Assembly (NCBI RefSeq): GCF_026212465.1
Contig: NC_080056.1
Span: 23,705,525-23,769,524 of the forward strand
Length of the DNA: 64,000 nucleotides
Source of the DNA: Amaranthus tricolor
Taxonomy: Eukaryota > Streptophyta > Magnoliopsida > Caryophyllales > Amaranthaceae
Direction of reading: 5' to 3'
In this document: positions 12,281 to 23,542 of the stretch, in pieces
How the letters are laid out: each line of letters starts with the position of its first letter
Position numbering within the stretch: position 1 is the stretch's first letter
The notes under the pieces: model-generated
Database searches by the model: none
Told to the model about the DNA's origin: nothing
The model's input: the letters and a program-made list of their open reading frames with translations, nothing else
Program-made: the position numbers and the translations under genes

Positions 12281-13957
12281 ATGAAAACCCCCAAATCATC
12301 TAAATCAGGCAAGAAAACTACCAAATCCTGTATACCCGACCAACCAAAACCACTAAGAGTAGTTCTTCCACCACTATTACTGCAGGATGCACCACCCACA
12401 CCAACTGAAACCACACAAGAATCACCAAAACACTCCACTGAACCCACAAGTACCAAAAGAAAGATTTCAACATGTGGTTCATCTTCCAGAGTAGTTAAGC
12501 GCTCAAAGCATGTTGATCCAAACAGTGCTGAAGAGGTTTCAAAGGACATGACAGTAGGGTTCGGGTTGGATAAATATTGGTATGATTCTACTAACTTTCC
12601 AAGATTGCATGACATTTTGAGTTTTCAAGAATGGGAATCATTGATGTCAAATTTCAGTTGCAATTCAATTTTTCCAAACCAAATGAGAGAATTTATTTTA
12701 AATTTCTCAAATGATGGTGGAATGTGTTCTAGTGTTGTTAAAACTGTTAAAATTGAATTTAACAGTGCTTTATTAGGGGAATGGTTTAATGTTCCCAATG
12801 TTGGTTTTGATACATATTATATTGGGTCCAAGATTTCATTTTCTGGTATCAATGAACGAACAATTCTAAAATTTTTAGGAGTTGATAAAAAAGGGAAAAT
12901 TAGTCACAATGTTCTTTCTCCTATGCATAAGTTGTTGTACAATGTTGCTCGCAGATTCATTTTACCACGAAACTCAAAACGTAGTCAAGTGAGTTTGCGT
13001 GACGCCACTTTAATTTACTGCATGGAAAAACACATTAAAATAAATTTTCCTTCATTGATGATCTCTCATTTATCAGATTGCATTGAAAAGAAAAGTTTCA
13101 TTGGTTATGGAGGGTTGCTAACCTGGATTTTTAGAAAATTTGAGGTTCCATTGGAAGGGTTGGAGTTCCCAATGGGTCCCAACATGAAAATTGGTGCTAA
13201 ATGTTTACAAAATTTGCGTTTGAAATTGAATGATGAGGGAGTTTTGATGCATGAGGAGGTTGTAGAAGTTGAATCTGAAGAAGACGGGGCTGAAGAAATT
13301 GAAGAGGAAAAGGAGGACAAGGAGGACAAGGAGGATAAGGAAGAAAACGAACAAGATCCTGTTCCCTCTGAAAATATTGAAACATCTAAGAAAGAGGAAC
13401 AGGATGGAGCTGAAAGTAAGGGGGAAAAGGAAAAGCAAAAGGAGCTCTTGGATGAAAATGTTCCTCACAATCTCTGCAGTGATTCCAATGATGAAGAGAT
13501 TGTGTTGGCTATAAGGAAAAAGGCTAAGTCAATGCAAAGGAAGAGTAGGAGGTTGGCCTCGAAACGCAAGGCTACTGTGGTTGATGAAACACCATCTGAC
13601 ACCATCCTTGAGCCCACACCTAATGAACCTTCCTCTCCCAAGCCAGCCAATTCACCACCACATCAAATTCCATCACCATCTCCATCACCAATACAGTTTA
13701 CACCACCACCACAATCACACACTTCACCTAATATTGGCTGTACTAACTTTGACTCTATTCCTACAGTTTCCTTACATACCATTCTCTCCAAGCTCCTTGA
13801 TCTACAGTCTCAATTCACTGCCTTTCAAGATGAAACTCGTGTCTCACTTGCTTCAATTGTGGATCAGCTAAACCAAATGGAACAACGTCTTGGTGCCAAG
13901 CTGGACACAGTGGAAGTGCAGACTGAGTACATTGATGAAGAAGAGACCGACCCTTGA
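12281..13957 (+). CDS. Sirevirus env-like ORF (intact, 558 aa)
   Basis: One open frame between pol and the 3' polypurine tracts, where Sireviruses carry an extra gene often called env-like. The ATG sits in AAAAAAATGAAAACC after a pyrimidine-rich leader. Residues 1-90 are rich in Pro, Ser, Thr and Lys, with a basic patch near 70-85. Residues about 90-320 look folded (DKYWYDSTNFPRLHDILSF, then ALLGEWFNVPNVGFDTYYIG) and recall the putative plant transposon protein domain seen in plant LTR elements; that match is from memory. Residues about 325-410 are strongly acidic, then comes a basic KSRRLASKRK patch, a Pro/Ser/His-rich part and a C-terminal heptad-like coiled coil (about 500-545). I see no convincing signal peptide or membrane segment, so envelope function is doubtful. 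The role is unknown. Confidence 0.72.
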   Translation: MKTPKSSKSGKKTTKSCIPDQPKPLRVVLPPLLLQDAPPTPTETTQESPKHSTEPTSTKRKISTCGSSSRVVKRSKHVDPNSAEEVSKDMTVGFGLDKYWYDSTNFPRLHDILSFQEWESLMSNFSCNSIFPNQMREFILNFSNDGGMCSSVVKTVKIEFNSALLGEWFNVPNVGFDTYYIGSKISFSGINERTILKFLGVDKKGKISHNVLSPMHKLLYNVARRFILPRNSKRSQVSLRDATLIYCMEKHIKINFPSLMISHLSDCIEKKSFIGYGGLLTWIFRKFEVPLEGLEFPMGPNMKIGAKCLQNLRLKLNDEGVLMHEEVVEVESEEDGAEEIEEEKEDKEDKEDKEENEQDPVPSENIETSKKEEQDGAESKGEKEKQKELLDENVPHNLCSDSNDEEIVLAIRKKAKSMQRKSRRLASKRKATVVDETPSDTILEPTPNEPSSPKPANSPPHQIPSPSPSPIQFTPPPQSHTSPNIGCTNFDSIPTVSLHTILSKLLDLQSQFTAFQDETRVSLASIVDQLNQMEQRLGAKLDTVEVQTEYIDEEETDP

Positions 13958-14448
13958 TCCCTCTCCTCATAATTTTAATGATTTGTTGGTTGTGACACTT
14001 ATCAAACAATTTCTTTTTCTATTTTTGTACCATCTGGGGTACATTTTTGATGTACCTTTGAACAATTGCTACTTTTCTTTCTTTGTTTTTATTTTCATGG
14101 TCTGTGACAATTGACTATTTGCAGGTTTGATCACTTTTATGGTGCTTGCTTTCATTATTGTTTCTTGTTTTCATCACTAACAAATCTATTTGGTTTGTGC
14201 TGAGTTTTGATAACTCCCAATTCTTTTTGATTGATGACAAAAGGGGGAAGATTATGCACAAACTTAAGAGGAGAAGTGAATACACAGTTACATATCTTGG
14301 TTGATTTATATTGATTCTATGTTTAGTGATCATCTGTGTTCCTAAGTTTTTGAGGATATTTATTTTTCTTGTGCATTTGTTCTCAAAATGTTTCTGATTG
14401 AAATTATTTAACAATGTGTGTTAGTTTAAATTTGTTAGTTAATGTGTG

Positions 14449-14490
14449 TTAGTTTTATTATGTTAGTTTTATTATGTTAGTTTTATTATG
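14449..14490 (+). repeat. 14-bp tandem microrepeat, three perfect copies
   Basis: TTAGTTTTATTATG is repeated three times end to end. Decayed TTAGTTTA-like copies flank it on both sides (about 14420-14530). It lies between the two polypurine tracts. It is probably replication slippage in a T-rich stretch. Confidence 0.85.
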
Positions 14491-14727
14491 TCAGTTTAGT
14501 TATTTATTTTAGTTTATTTTAGTTTATTTCATTTAAGATTTAGATTAATTAGTTTTGAAAAATATTTGATATTATGGAGTAAACTGTTTTATTGTGAATG
14601 CTTGGTAAATTATATTGTAACGAGTTGATTTGTTAAGTTGTTTAGAGTTGCTTTAATCTCTAGTATGCTCTAAGAATTTTGTTTTACTCTATTCTACTTA
14701 AGTTTGTTTATAAAGTTTGTCTTCATC

Positions 14728-14740
14728 AAAAAGGGGGAAT
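14728..14740 (+). other. Polypurine tract before the 3' LTR
   Basis: AAAAAGGGGGAA with a final T sits one to two bases before the TGTTGG of the 3' LTR. This is the expected primer for plus-strand DNA synthesis and confirms the LTR start at 14742. A near copy (AAAAGGGGGAAG) lies about 490 bp upstream. Confidence 0.88.
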
Positions 14741-14741
14741 T

Positions 14742-15991
14742 TGTTGGCCTCTTAAGGTTTTGATGATGATTTCACTCTTAAATAAACAAACATATTTTTA
14801 GAGATTGTTTTGTAGGTATATATCCGGTTTAATTTGAATCGTTGATGAAGCCTATAACTTGATTCGTGGAAGTTGTACATGTCTCAAATATCCAAGAAGT
14901 TGGGCAATTGCTTTAGAAGTCAGTTTACTGTTCCTAGAGTTGAAGTCCTGACGAAAGTTGTAGATGGAGACAGTGCGCTGTTCCCCACGATACAGGTCTG
15001 AAGAAGACATTGACTGGAAGTAAAGAAAATTACGTTTTCTGTTTTAGTTAATGTAAAAGGTTAAAATTTAATAAGTTGCTTAATTAAATTTATTTATTAA
15101 TTGGCAAAATATTTTTAATACGCCTAAAAACATGGAGAAGACTAATTCCTTGTTTATCTCCTATAAACTCGGACATCCAAGAGACTTGTTCTCTACTTTG
15201 AATTAGTCTCCTACATTTTAGGATCTTCCTTTAACCCATGTAATATTAACCGTACATCAGTTATGTTCCACTCCTACTTTCAACTAACTTCCCACTTTCT
15301 TTGGGAGCAAGTAAGTTTATGGAAGTCGTGGGATAAGTGCATCTCATGGAGAACGTGGGATGAGTGCACTGACGGCTGTTCCCTTTATAAAAGAGGGAAG
15401 CTACGGTTAAGCGGATATGAATAGAGAGTGTCCATTTAAGGGAGATTATTCAAAGAAAAATATTTTCTGTTTTTGAATGCCAATTAATTCATTATATTTT
15501 TCTTGAGCAACTACTTAATTTTAATCTTCATAAGAATTGGCCTTGTAAAGGGTAATTGAGTGTTTTGTTGTAATTAGACTTATGGGAAGTCTAAGGGAAT
15601 AGAGAATAGAATCAAGAGAAGAGAAAGAGAAGGAGAGAAAGAGAAGAGAAGAGAAGTAGGCCCAAGTAGAGAAGCTTTGAGTGAAGCATTTAGAGAATTG
15701 AGAAGCTTCAAGTGAAGCAAACATTGTTTTGTCTAATTGTAATTGATTGCCTTAACATAGTGAGAATTTTGAAATCCCGGGGGGTTGTGGTTTTTCCTTC
15801 TTATTAGGCCAAGAAGGTTTCCACGTAAAATCTTTGTCTCCTTTATTATTTTTCTTTTCGTTTTTTTGAGTTTAAGTTGTGTTCTTTACTTGATACAATT
15901 CTGCAAAAATTAGAGGTAAAAATCTTAAACCTTCTACACAACAATTCACCCCCCCTCTTGTTGCATTCGATCATCCATTAGCATTCCTACA
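14742..15991 (+). repeat. 3' LTR of the Sirevirus
   Basis: 1250 bp, TGTTGG to CTACA, matching the 5' LTR apart from 21 substitutions and one deleted T that I counted by eye. TATA box at 15386-15392; GA-rich leader at about 15610-15660; two GCTT/AAGC hairpins at 15674-15687 and 15705-15718. The first hairpin is intact here but broken in the 5' LTR, where AAGC reads AAGA. Confidence 0.93.
15386..15392 (+). promoter_or_regulatory. TATA box in the 3' LTR
   Basis: TATAAAA, identical in context to the 5' LTR box. If active it would drive transcription outward into the satellite array at 15992. Confidence 0.6.
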
Positions 15992-15996
15992 ATTAT
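15992..15996. repeat. Right target-site duplication of the Sirevirus (ATTAT)
   Basis: ATTAT follows the 3' LTR and continues directly as TGTGTTGAAGTGG, the normal next part of a satellite monomer. It matches the left copy at four of five bases. Confidence 0.78.
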
Positions 15997-16190
15997 TGTG
16001 TTGAAGTGGTTAGAATTGAAAATCATAGTCATATGCTAGAAATTACGTGTTAAGTTGAGATTTTATGCGTTTTTTAGCTTTTTTGGCACTTTCGCGCATA
16101 AAGTAGCTTAAACATGGTTTGTTTCGCACGAAACATGGCACACAACACTATTTGGTATATATTATTGTGTTGTAGTGGTTAAAATTGAAT

Positions 16191-19100
16191 AATCATTGTC
16201 ATATGCTAGAAATTACGTGTTAAGTTGCGATTTTATGCGTTTTAGAGCTTTTTTGTCATTTTCGCGCAAAAAGTAGCTCAAACTTGGTTTGTTTTGCACG
16301 AAACTTGGCACACAACACTATTTAGTATATCTTATTTTGTTGAAGTGGTTAGAAATTAAAATCAGAGTCATATGCTAGCTATTACGTGTTAAGTTGCGAT
16401 TTTATGCGTTTTTAATTGTTTTTGGCACTTTCGCGCATAAAGTAGTTTAAACTTGATTTGTTTTGCACGAAACTTGGCACACAACACTATTTCGTGAATA
16501 TTATTCAATTGAAGTGGTTAGAATTTAAAATCATAGTCATATGCTACAAATTACGTGTTAATTTGCGATTTTATGCGTTTTTAAGCTTTTTTGGTACTTT
16601 CGCGCATAAAGTAGCTCAAACTTGGTTGTTTTGCACGGAACTTGGCACACAGCACTTTTTGGTATATATTATTTTGTTGGAGTGGTTAGAATTGAAAATC
16701 ATAGTCATATGCTAGAAATTACGTGTTGAGTTGCGATTTTATGCGTTTTTAATCTTTTTTGGCCCTTTCGCGCATAAAGTAGTTTAAACTTCATTTATTT
16801 TGCACGAAACTTGGAACACATCATTATTTGGTATATATTATTATGGTTAGAATTGAATAATCATTATCATATGCAAGAAATTACGAATTAAGTTATGATT
16901 TTATGCGTTTTTAAGCTTTTTTGGCACTTTCGCGAATAAAATAGCTAAAACTTTGTTTGTTTTGCACAAAACCTGGCACATAACACTATTTCGTAAATAT
17001 TATTCTTTTGAAGTGGTTAGAATTTAAAATCTTAGTCATATGCTAGAGATTACGTGTTAATATGCGATTTTATGCATTTTTAAGCTTTTTTAGCACTTTC
17101 GCACATAAAGTAGTTTAAACTTGATTTGTTTTGCACGAAACTTGGCACACATTGCTATTTGGTATATATTATTGTGTTGAAGTTGTTAGAATTGAATAAT
17201 CATTATCATATGCTAGAAATTAGGAGTTAAGTTGCGATTTTATGCGTTTTTATGCTTTTTTGGCACTTACGCGCATAAAGTTGCTTAAACTTGGTTTGTT
17301 TTGCGCGAAACTTGGCCCACAACACTATTTCGTCTGTTGAAGTGGTTAGAATTGAAAATCGTAGTCATATGTTACACATTACGTGTTACTTTGCGATTTT
17401 ATGCGTTTTAAAATTTTTTGGAACTTACGTGCATAAAGTAGCTTAAACTTTGGCACTTTCGCGTTTTAAAATCATAGTCATAAGCTAGAAATTACGTGTT
17501 AAGTTGCGATTTTATGCGTTTTTAAGCTTTTTTGGCACTTTCGCGCATAAAGTGGTTTAAACTTGATTTGTTTTACATGAAACTTAGCACACATCACTAT
17601 TTGGTATAATTATTGTGTTGAAGTTGTTATAATTTAATAATCATTATCATATGCCAAAAATTACGAGTTAAGTTTCGACTTTATGCATTTTAAAGATTTT
17701 TTAGCACTTTCACGCATAAAGTTGCTTAAACTTGGTTTCTTTTGCACGGAACTTGGCCTACAACACTATTTCATAAATATTATTCTGTTGAAGTGGTTAG
17801 AACGGAGAATCGTTTTCATATGCTACAAATTACGAGTTAATTTGCGATTTTATGCGTTTTAAAAATTTTTGGTACTTGGTTTGTTTTGCGTATAAAGTAG
17901 CTTAAACTTGGTTTGTTTTGCGTGAAACTTGGCACACAACACTAATTGGTATATATTATTGTGTTGAAGTGATTAGAAATGAAAATCATAGTCATATGCT
18001 AGAAATTACGTGTTAAGTTGCGATTTTATGCGTTTTAGAGCTTTTTTGTCATTTTCGCGCAAAAAGTAGCACAAACTTGGTTTGTTTTGCACGAAACTTG
18101 GCACACAACACTATTTAGTATATCTTATTTTGTTGAAGTGGTTAGAAATTAAAATCAGAGTCATATGCTAGCTATTACGTGTTAAGTTGCGATTTTATGC
18201 GTTTTTAATTGTTTTTGGCACTTTCGCGCATAAAGTAGTTTAAACTTGATTTGTTTTGCACGAAACTTGGCACACAACACTATTTCGTGAATATTATTCA
18301 ATTGAAGTGGTTAGAATTTAAAATCATAGTCATATGCTACAAATTACGTGTTAATTTGCGATTTTATGCGTTTTTAAGCTTTTTTGGTACTTTCGCGCAT
18401 AAAGTAGCTCAAACTTGGTTGTTTTGCACGGAACTTGGCACACAGCACTTTTTGGTATATATTATTTTGTTGGAGTGGTTAGAATTGAAAATCATAGTCA
18501 TATGCTAGAAATTACGTGTTGAGTTGCGATTTTATGCGTTTTTAATCTTTTTTGGCCCATTCGCGCATAAAGTAGTTTAAACTTCATTTATTTTGCACGA
18601 AACTTGGAACACATCATTATTTGGTATATATTATTATGGTTAGAATTGAATAATCGTTATCATATGCAAGAAATTACGAATTAAGTTATGATTTTATGCG
18701 TTTTTAAGCTTTTTTGGCACTTTCGCGAATAAAATAGCTAAAACTTTGTTTGTTTTGCACAAAACCTGGCACATAACACTATTTCGTAAATATTATTCTT
18801 TTGAAGTGGTTAGAATTTAAAATCGTAGTCATATGCTAGAGATTACGTGTTAATATGCGATTTTATGCATTTTTAAGCTTTTTTAGCACTTTCGCACATA
18901 AAGTAGTTTAAACTTGATTTGTTTTGCACGAAACTTGGCACACATTGCTATTTGGTATATATTATTGTGTTGAAGTTGTTAGAATTGAATAATCATTATC
19001 ATATGCTAGAAATTAGGAGTTAAGTTGCGATTTTATGCGTTTTTATGCTTTTTTGGCACTTACGCGCATAAAGTTGCTTAAACTTGGTTTGTTTTGCGCG

Positions 19101-22100
19101 AAACTTGGCCCACAACACTATTTCGTCTGTTGAAGTGGTTAGAATTGAAAATCGTAGTCATATGTTACACATTACGTGTTACTTTGCGATTTTATGCGTT
19201 TTAAAATTTTTTGGAACTTACGTGCATAAAGTAGCTTAAACTTTGGCACTTTCGCGTTTTAAAATCATAGTCATAAGCTAGAAATTACGTGTTAAGTTGC
19301 GATTTTATGCGTTTTTAAGCTTTTTTGGCACTTTCGCGCATAAAGTGGTTTAAACTTGATTTGTTTTACATGAAACTTAGCACACATCACTATTTGGTAT
19401 AATTATTGTGTTGAAGTTGTTATAATTTAATAATCATTATCATATGCCAAAAATTACGAGTTAAGTTTCGACTTTATGCATTTTAAAGATTTTTTAGCAC
19501 TTTCACGCATAAAGTTGCTTAAACTTGGTTTCTTTTGCACGGAACTTGGCCTACAACACTATTTCATAAATATTATTCTGTTGAAGTGGTTAGAACTGAG
19601 AATCGTTTTCATATGCTACAAATTACGAGTTAATTTGCGATTTTATGCGTTTTAAAAATTTTTGGTACTTGGTTTGTTTTGCGTATAAAGTAGCTTAAAC
19701 TTGGTTTGTTTTGCGTGAAACTTGGCACACAACACTAATTGGTATATATTATTGTGTTGAAGTGATTAGAAATGAAAATCATAGTCATATGCTAGAAATT
19801 ACGTGTTAAGTTGCGATTTTATGCGTTTTAGAGCTTTTTTGTCATTTTCGCGCAAAAAGTAGCTCAAACTTGGTTTGTTTTGCACGAAACTTGGCACACA
19901 ACACTATTTAGTATATCTTATTTTGTTGAAGTGGTTAGAAATTAAAATCAGAGTCATATGCTAGCTATTACGTGTTAAGTTGCGATTTTATGCGTTTTTA
20001 ATTGTTTTTGGCACTTTCGCGCATAAAGTAGTTTAAACTTGATTTGTTTTGCACGAAACTTGGCACACAACACTATTTCGTGAATATTATTCAATTGAAG
20101 TGGTTAGAATTTAAAATCATAGTCATATGCTACAAATTACGTGTTAATTTGCGATTTTATGCGTTTTTAAGCTTTTTTGGTACTTTCGCGCATAAAGTAG
20201 CTCAAACTTGGTTGTTTTGCACGGAACTTGGCACACAGCACTTTTTGGTATATATTATTTTGTTGGAGTGGTTAGAATTGAAAATCATAGTCATATGCTA
20301 GAAATTACGTGTTGAGTTGCGATTTTATGCGTTTTTAATCTTTTTTGGCCCTTTCGCGCATAAAGTAGTTTAAACTTCATTTATTTTGCACGAAACTTGG
20401 AACACATCATTATTTGGTATATATTATTATGGTTAGAATTGAATAATCGTTATCATATGCAAGAAATTACGAATTAAGTTATGATTTTATGCGTTTTTAA
20501 GCTTTTTTGGCACTTTCGCGAATAAAATAGCTAAAACTTTGTTTGTTTTGCACAAAACCTGGCACATAACACTATTTCGTAAATATTATTCTTTTGAAGT
20601 GGTTAGAATTTAAAATCGTAGTCATATGCTAGAGATTACGTGTTAATATGCGATTTTATGCATTTTTAAGCTTTTTTAGCACTTTCGCACATAAAGTAGT
20701 TTAAACTTGATTTGTTTTGCACGAAACTTGGCACACATTGCTATTTGGTATATATTATTGTGTTGAAGTTGTTAGAATTGAATAATCATTATCATATGCT
20801 AGAAATTAGGAGTTAAGTTGCGATTTTATGCGTTTTTATGCTTTTTTGGCACTTACGCGCATAAAGTTGCTTAAACTTGGTTTGTTTTGCGCGAAACTTG
20901 GCCCACAACACTATTTCGTCTGTTGAAGTGGTTAGAATTGAAAATCGTAGTCATATGTTACACATTACGTGTTACTTTGCGATTTTATGCGTTTTAAAAT
21001 TTTTTGGAACTTACGTGCATAAAGTAGCTTAAACTTTGGCACTTTCGCGTTTTAAAATCATAGTCATAAGCTAGAAATTACGTGTTAAGTTGCGATTTTA
21101 TGCGTTTTTAAGCTTTTTTGGCACTTTCGCGCATAAAGTGGTTTAAACTTGATTTGTTTTACATGAAACTTAGCACACATCACTATTTGGTATAATTATT
21201 GTGTTGAAGTTGTTATAATTTAATAATCATTATCATATGCCAAAAATTACGAGTTAAGTTTCGACTTTATGCATTTTAAAGATTTTTTAGCACTTTCACG
21301 CATAAAGTTGCTTAAACTTGGTTTCTTTTGCACGGAACTTGGCCTACAACACTATTTCATAAATATTATTCTGTTGAAGTGGTTAGAACTGAGAATCGTT
21401 TTCATATGCTACAAATTACGAGTTAATTTGCGATTTTATGCGTTTTAAAAATTTTTGGTACTTGGTTTGTTTTGCGTATAAAGTAGCTTAAACTTGGTTT
21501 GTTTTGCGTGAAACTTGGCACACAACACTAATTGGTATATATTATTGTGTTGAAGTGATTAGAAATGAAAATCATAGTCATATGCTAGAAATTACGTGTT
21601 AAGTTGCGATTTTATGCGTTTTAGAGCTTTTTTGTCATTTTCGCGCAAAAAGTAGCTCAAACTTGGTTTGTTTTGCACGAAACTTGGCACACAACACTAT
21701 TTAGTATATCTTATTTTGTTGAAGTGGTTAGAAATTAAAATCAGAGTCATATGCTAGCTATTACGTGTTAAGTTGCGATTTTATGCGTTTTTAATTGTTT
21801 TTGGCACTTTCGCGCATAAAGTAGTTTAAACTTGATTTGTTTTGCACGAAACTTGGCACACAACACTATTTCGTGAATATTATTCAATTGAAGTGGTTAG
21901 AATTTAAAATCATAGTCATATGCTACAAATTACGTGTTAATTTGCGATTTTATGCGTTTTTTAAGCTTTTTTGGTACTTTCGCGCATAAAGTAGCTCAAA
22001 CTTGGTTGTTTTGCACGGAACTTGGCACACAGCACTTTTTGGTATATATTATTTTGTTGGAGTGGTTAGAATTGAAAATCATAGTCATATGCTAGAAATT

Positions 22101-23442
22101 ACGTGTTGAGTTGCGATTTTATGCGTTTTTAATCTTTTTTGGCCCTTTCGCGCATAAAGTAGTTTAAACTTCATTTATTTTGCACGAAACTTGGAACACA
22201 TCATTATTTGGTATATATTATTATGGTTAGAATTGAATAATCGTTATCATATGCAAGAAATTACGAATTAAGTTATGATTTTATGCGTTTTTAAGCTTTT
22301 TTGGCACTTTCGCGAATAAAATAGCTAAAACTTTGTTTGTTTTGCACAAAACCTGGCACATAACACTATTTCGTAAATATTATTCTTTTGAAGTGGTTAG
22401 AATTTAAAATCGTAGTCATATGCTAGAGATTACGTGTTAATATGCGATTTTATGCATTTTTAAGCTTTTTTAGCACTTTCGCACATAAAGTAGTTTAAAC
22501 TTGATTTGTTTTGCACGAAACTTGGCACACATTGCTATTTGGTATATATTATTGTGTTGAAGTTGTTAGAATTGAATAATCATTATCATATGCTAGAAAT
22601 TAGGAGTTAAGTTGCGATTTTATGCGTTTTTATGCTTTTTTGGCACTTACGCGCATAAAGTTGCTTAAACTTGGTTTGTTTTGCGCGAAACTTGGCCCAC
22701 AACACTATTTCGTCTGTTGAAGTGGTTAGAATTGAAAATCGTAGTCATATGTTACACATTACGTGTTACTTTGCGATTTTATGCGTTTTAAAATTTTTTG
22801 GAACTTACGTGCATAAAGTAGCTTAAACTTTGGCACTTTCGCGTTTTAAAATCATAGTCATAAGCTAGAAATTACGTGTTAAGTTGCGATTTTATGCGTT
22901 TTTAAGCTTTTTTGGCACTTTCGCGCATAAAGTGGTTTAAACTTGATTTGTTTTACATGAAACTTAGCACACATCACTATTTGGTATAATTATTGTGTTG
23001 AAGTTGTTATAATTTAATAATCATTATCATATGCCAAAAATTACGAGTTAAGTTTCGACTTTATGCATTTTAAAGATTTTTTAGCACTTTCACGCATAAA
23101 GTTGCTTAAACTTGGTTTCTTTTGCACGGAACTTGGCCTACAACACTATTTCATAAATATTATTCTGTTGAAGTGGTTAGAACTGAGAATCGTTTTCATA
23201 TGCTACAAATTACGAGTTAATTTGCGATTTTATGCGTTTTAAAAATTTTTGGTACTTGGTTTGTTTTGCGTATAAAGTAGCTTAAACTTGGTTTGTTTTG
23301 CGTGAAACTTGGCACACAACACTAATTGGTATATATTATTGTGTTGAAGTGATTAGAAATGAAAATCATAGTCATATGCTAGAAATTACGTGTTAAGTTG
23401 CGATTTTATGCGTTTTAGAGCTTTTTTGTCATTTTCGCGCAA
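16191..23442 (+). repeat. Higher-order repeat, period 1793 bp (11 monomers), four copies plus
   Basis: Identical stretches recur every 1793 bp: 16191, 17984, 19777 and 21570, with a fifth copy cut by the gap. Each unit has 11 monomers, counted by their CATATG or CATAAG marks. One is short: about 115 bp between marks at 17367 and 17482, with CTTTGGCACTTTCGCG fused to TTTTAAAATC. Another near 17870-17900 has a local TTGGTTTGTTTTGCG duplication. Copies differ by only a few bases, such as GGCCCTTTCG versus GGCCCATTCG at about 16763 and 18556, and one added T near 21961 in the fourth copy. Such likeness means very recent amplification. Confidence 0.93.
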
Positions 23443-23542
23443 NNNNNNNNNNNNNNNNNNNNNNNNNNNNNNNNNNNNNNNNNNNNNNNNNNNNNNNNNN
23501 NNNNNNNNNNNNNNNNNNNNNNNNNNNNNNNNNNNNNNNNNN
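23443..23542. other. Assembly gap of exactly 100 N
   Basis: One hundred N, the conventional spacer for a join of unknown length. To its left is subfamily A in 1793-bp units; to its right is subfamily B in 957-bp units. The true distance, orientation and even adjacency of the two sides are not established by the sequence. Confidence 0.99.

Larger units (their letters stand above)
13958..14741 (+). other. 3' non-coding region of the Sirevirus with polypurine tracts
   Basis: 784 bp with no credible gene. A first polypurine tract, ACAAAAGGGGGAAG, lies at 14237-14250. A 14-bp microrepeat follows at 14449-14490. The tract at the LTR boundary is at 14728-14740. More than one polypurine tract before the 3' LTR is, as I recall, a described Sirevirus trait. 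Confidence 0.75.
5392..15991 (+). mobile_element. Complete Ty1-copia LTR retrotransposon, Sirevirus (SIRE/Maximus) lineage
   Basis: A 10,600-bp element inserted inside a satellite monomer. In order it has a 5' LTR, an initiator-Met-tRNA primer-binding site, gag with two CCHC knuckles, protease, integrase, reverse transcriptase, RNase H, a separate env-like ORF, polypurine tracts and a 3' LTR. Integrase before reverse transcriptase places it in Ty1-copia (Pseudoviridae). The large size, long LTRs, long gag and extra 3' ORF point to Sireviruses. By eye the LTRs differ by 21 substitutions and one 1-bp indel over about 1250 bp, roughly 1.7%, so insertion is fairly recent. It cannot make its own gag-pol: I count six in-frame stops and two 1-nt deletions there. 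The env-like ORF is open. Confidence 0.93.
15992..23442 (+). repeat. Satellite array, subfamily A, right block
   Basis: Subfamily A monomers in the same orientation and phase as before the retrotransposon. The first one and a half monomers (to about 16190) are outside the repeat unit described next. The block ends at an assembly gap inside a monomer (after CATTTTCGCGCAA). No gene is visible; short open frames here recur exactly with the repeat period. Confidence 0.95.

Noticed and set aside
13105..13514. Antisense and shifted frames over the env-like ORF rich in Ser, Leu or Lys
   Set aside because: They are shadows of the Glu/Lys/Asp-rich repeats in the sense frame.
16458..20301. Three identical 85-codon frames at 16458, 18251 and 20044
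   Set aside because: They are exactly 1793 bp apart and are the same satellite segment repeated. In the fourth unit one extra T destroys the frame, so it is not conserved as protein.
1..23442. CRISPR-like regular spacing of repeats
   Set aside because: The repeated part is the whole 169-bp monomer with no unique spacers, and the context is eukaryotic.
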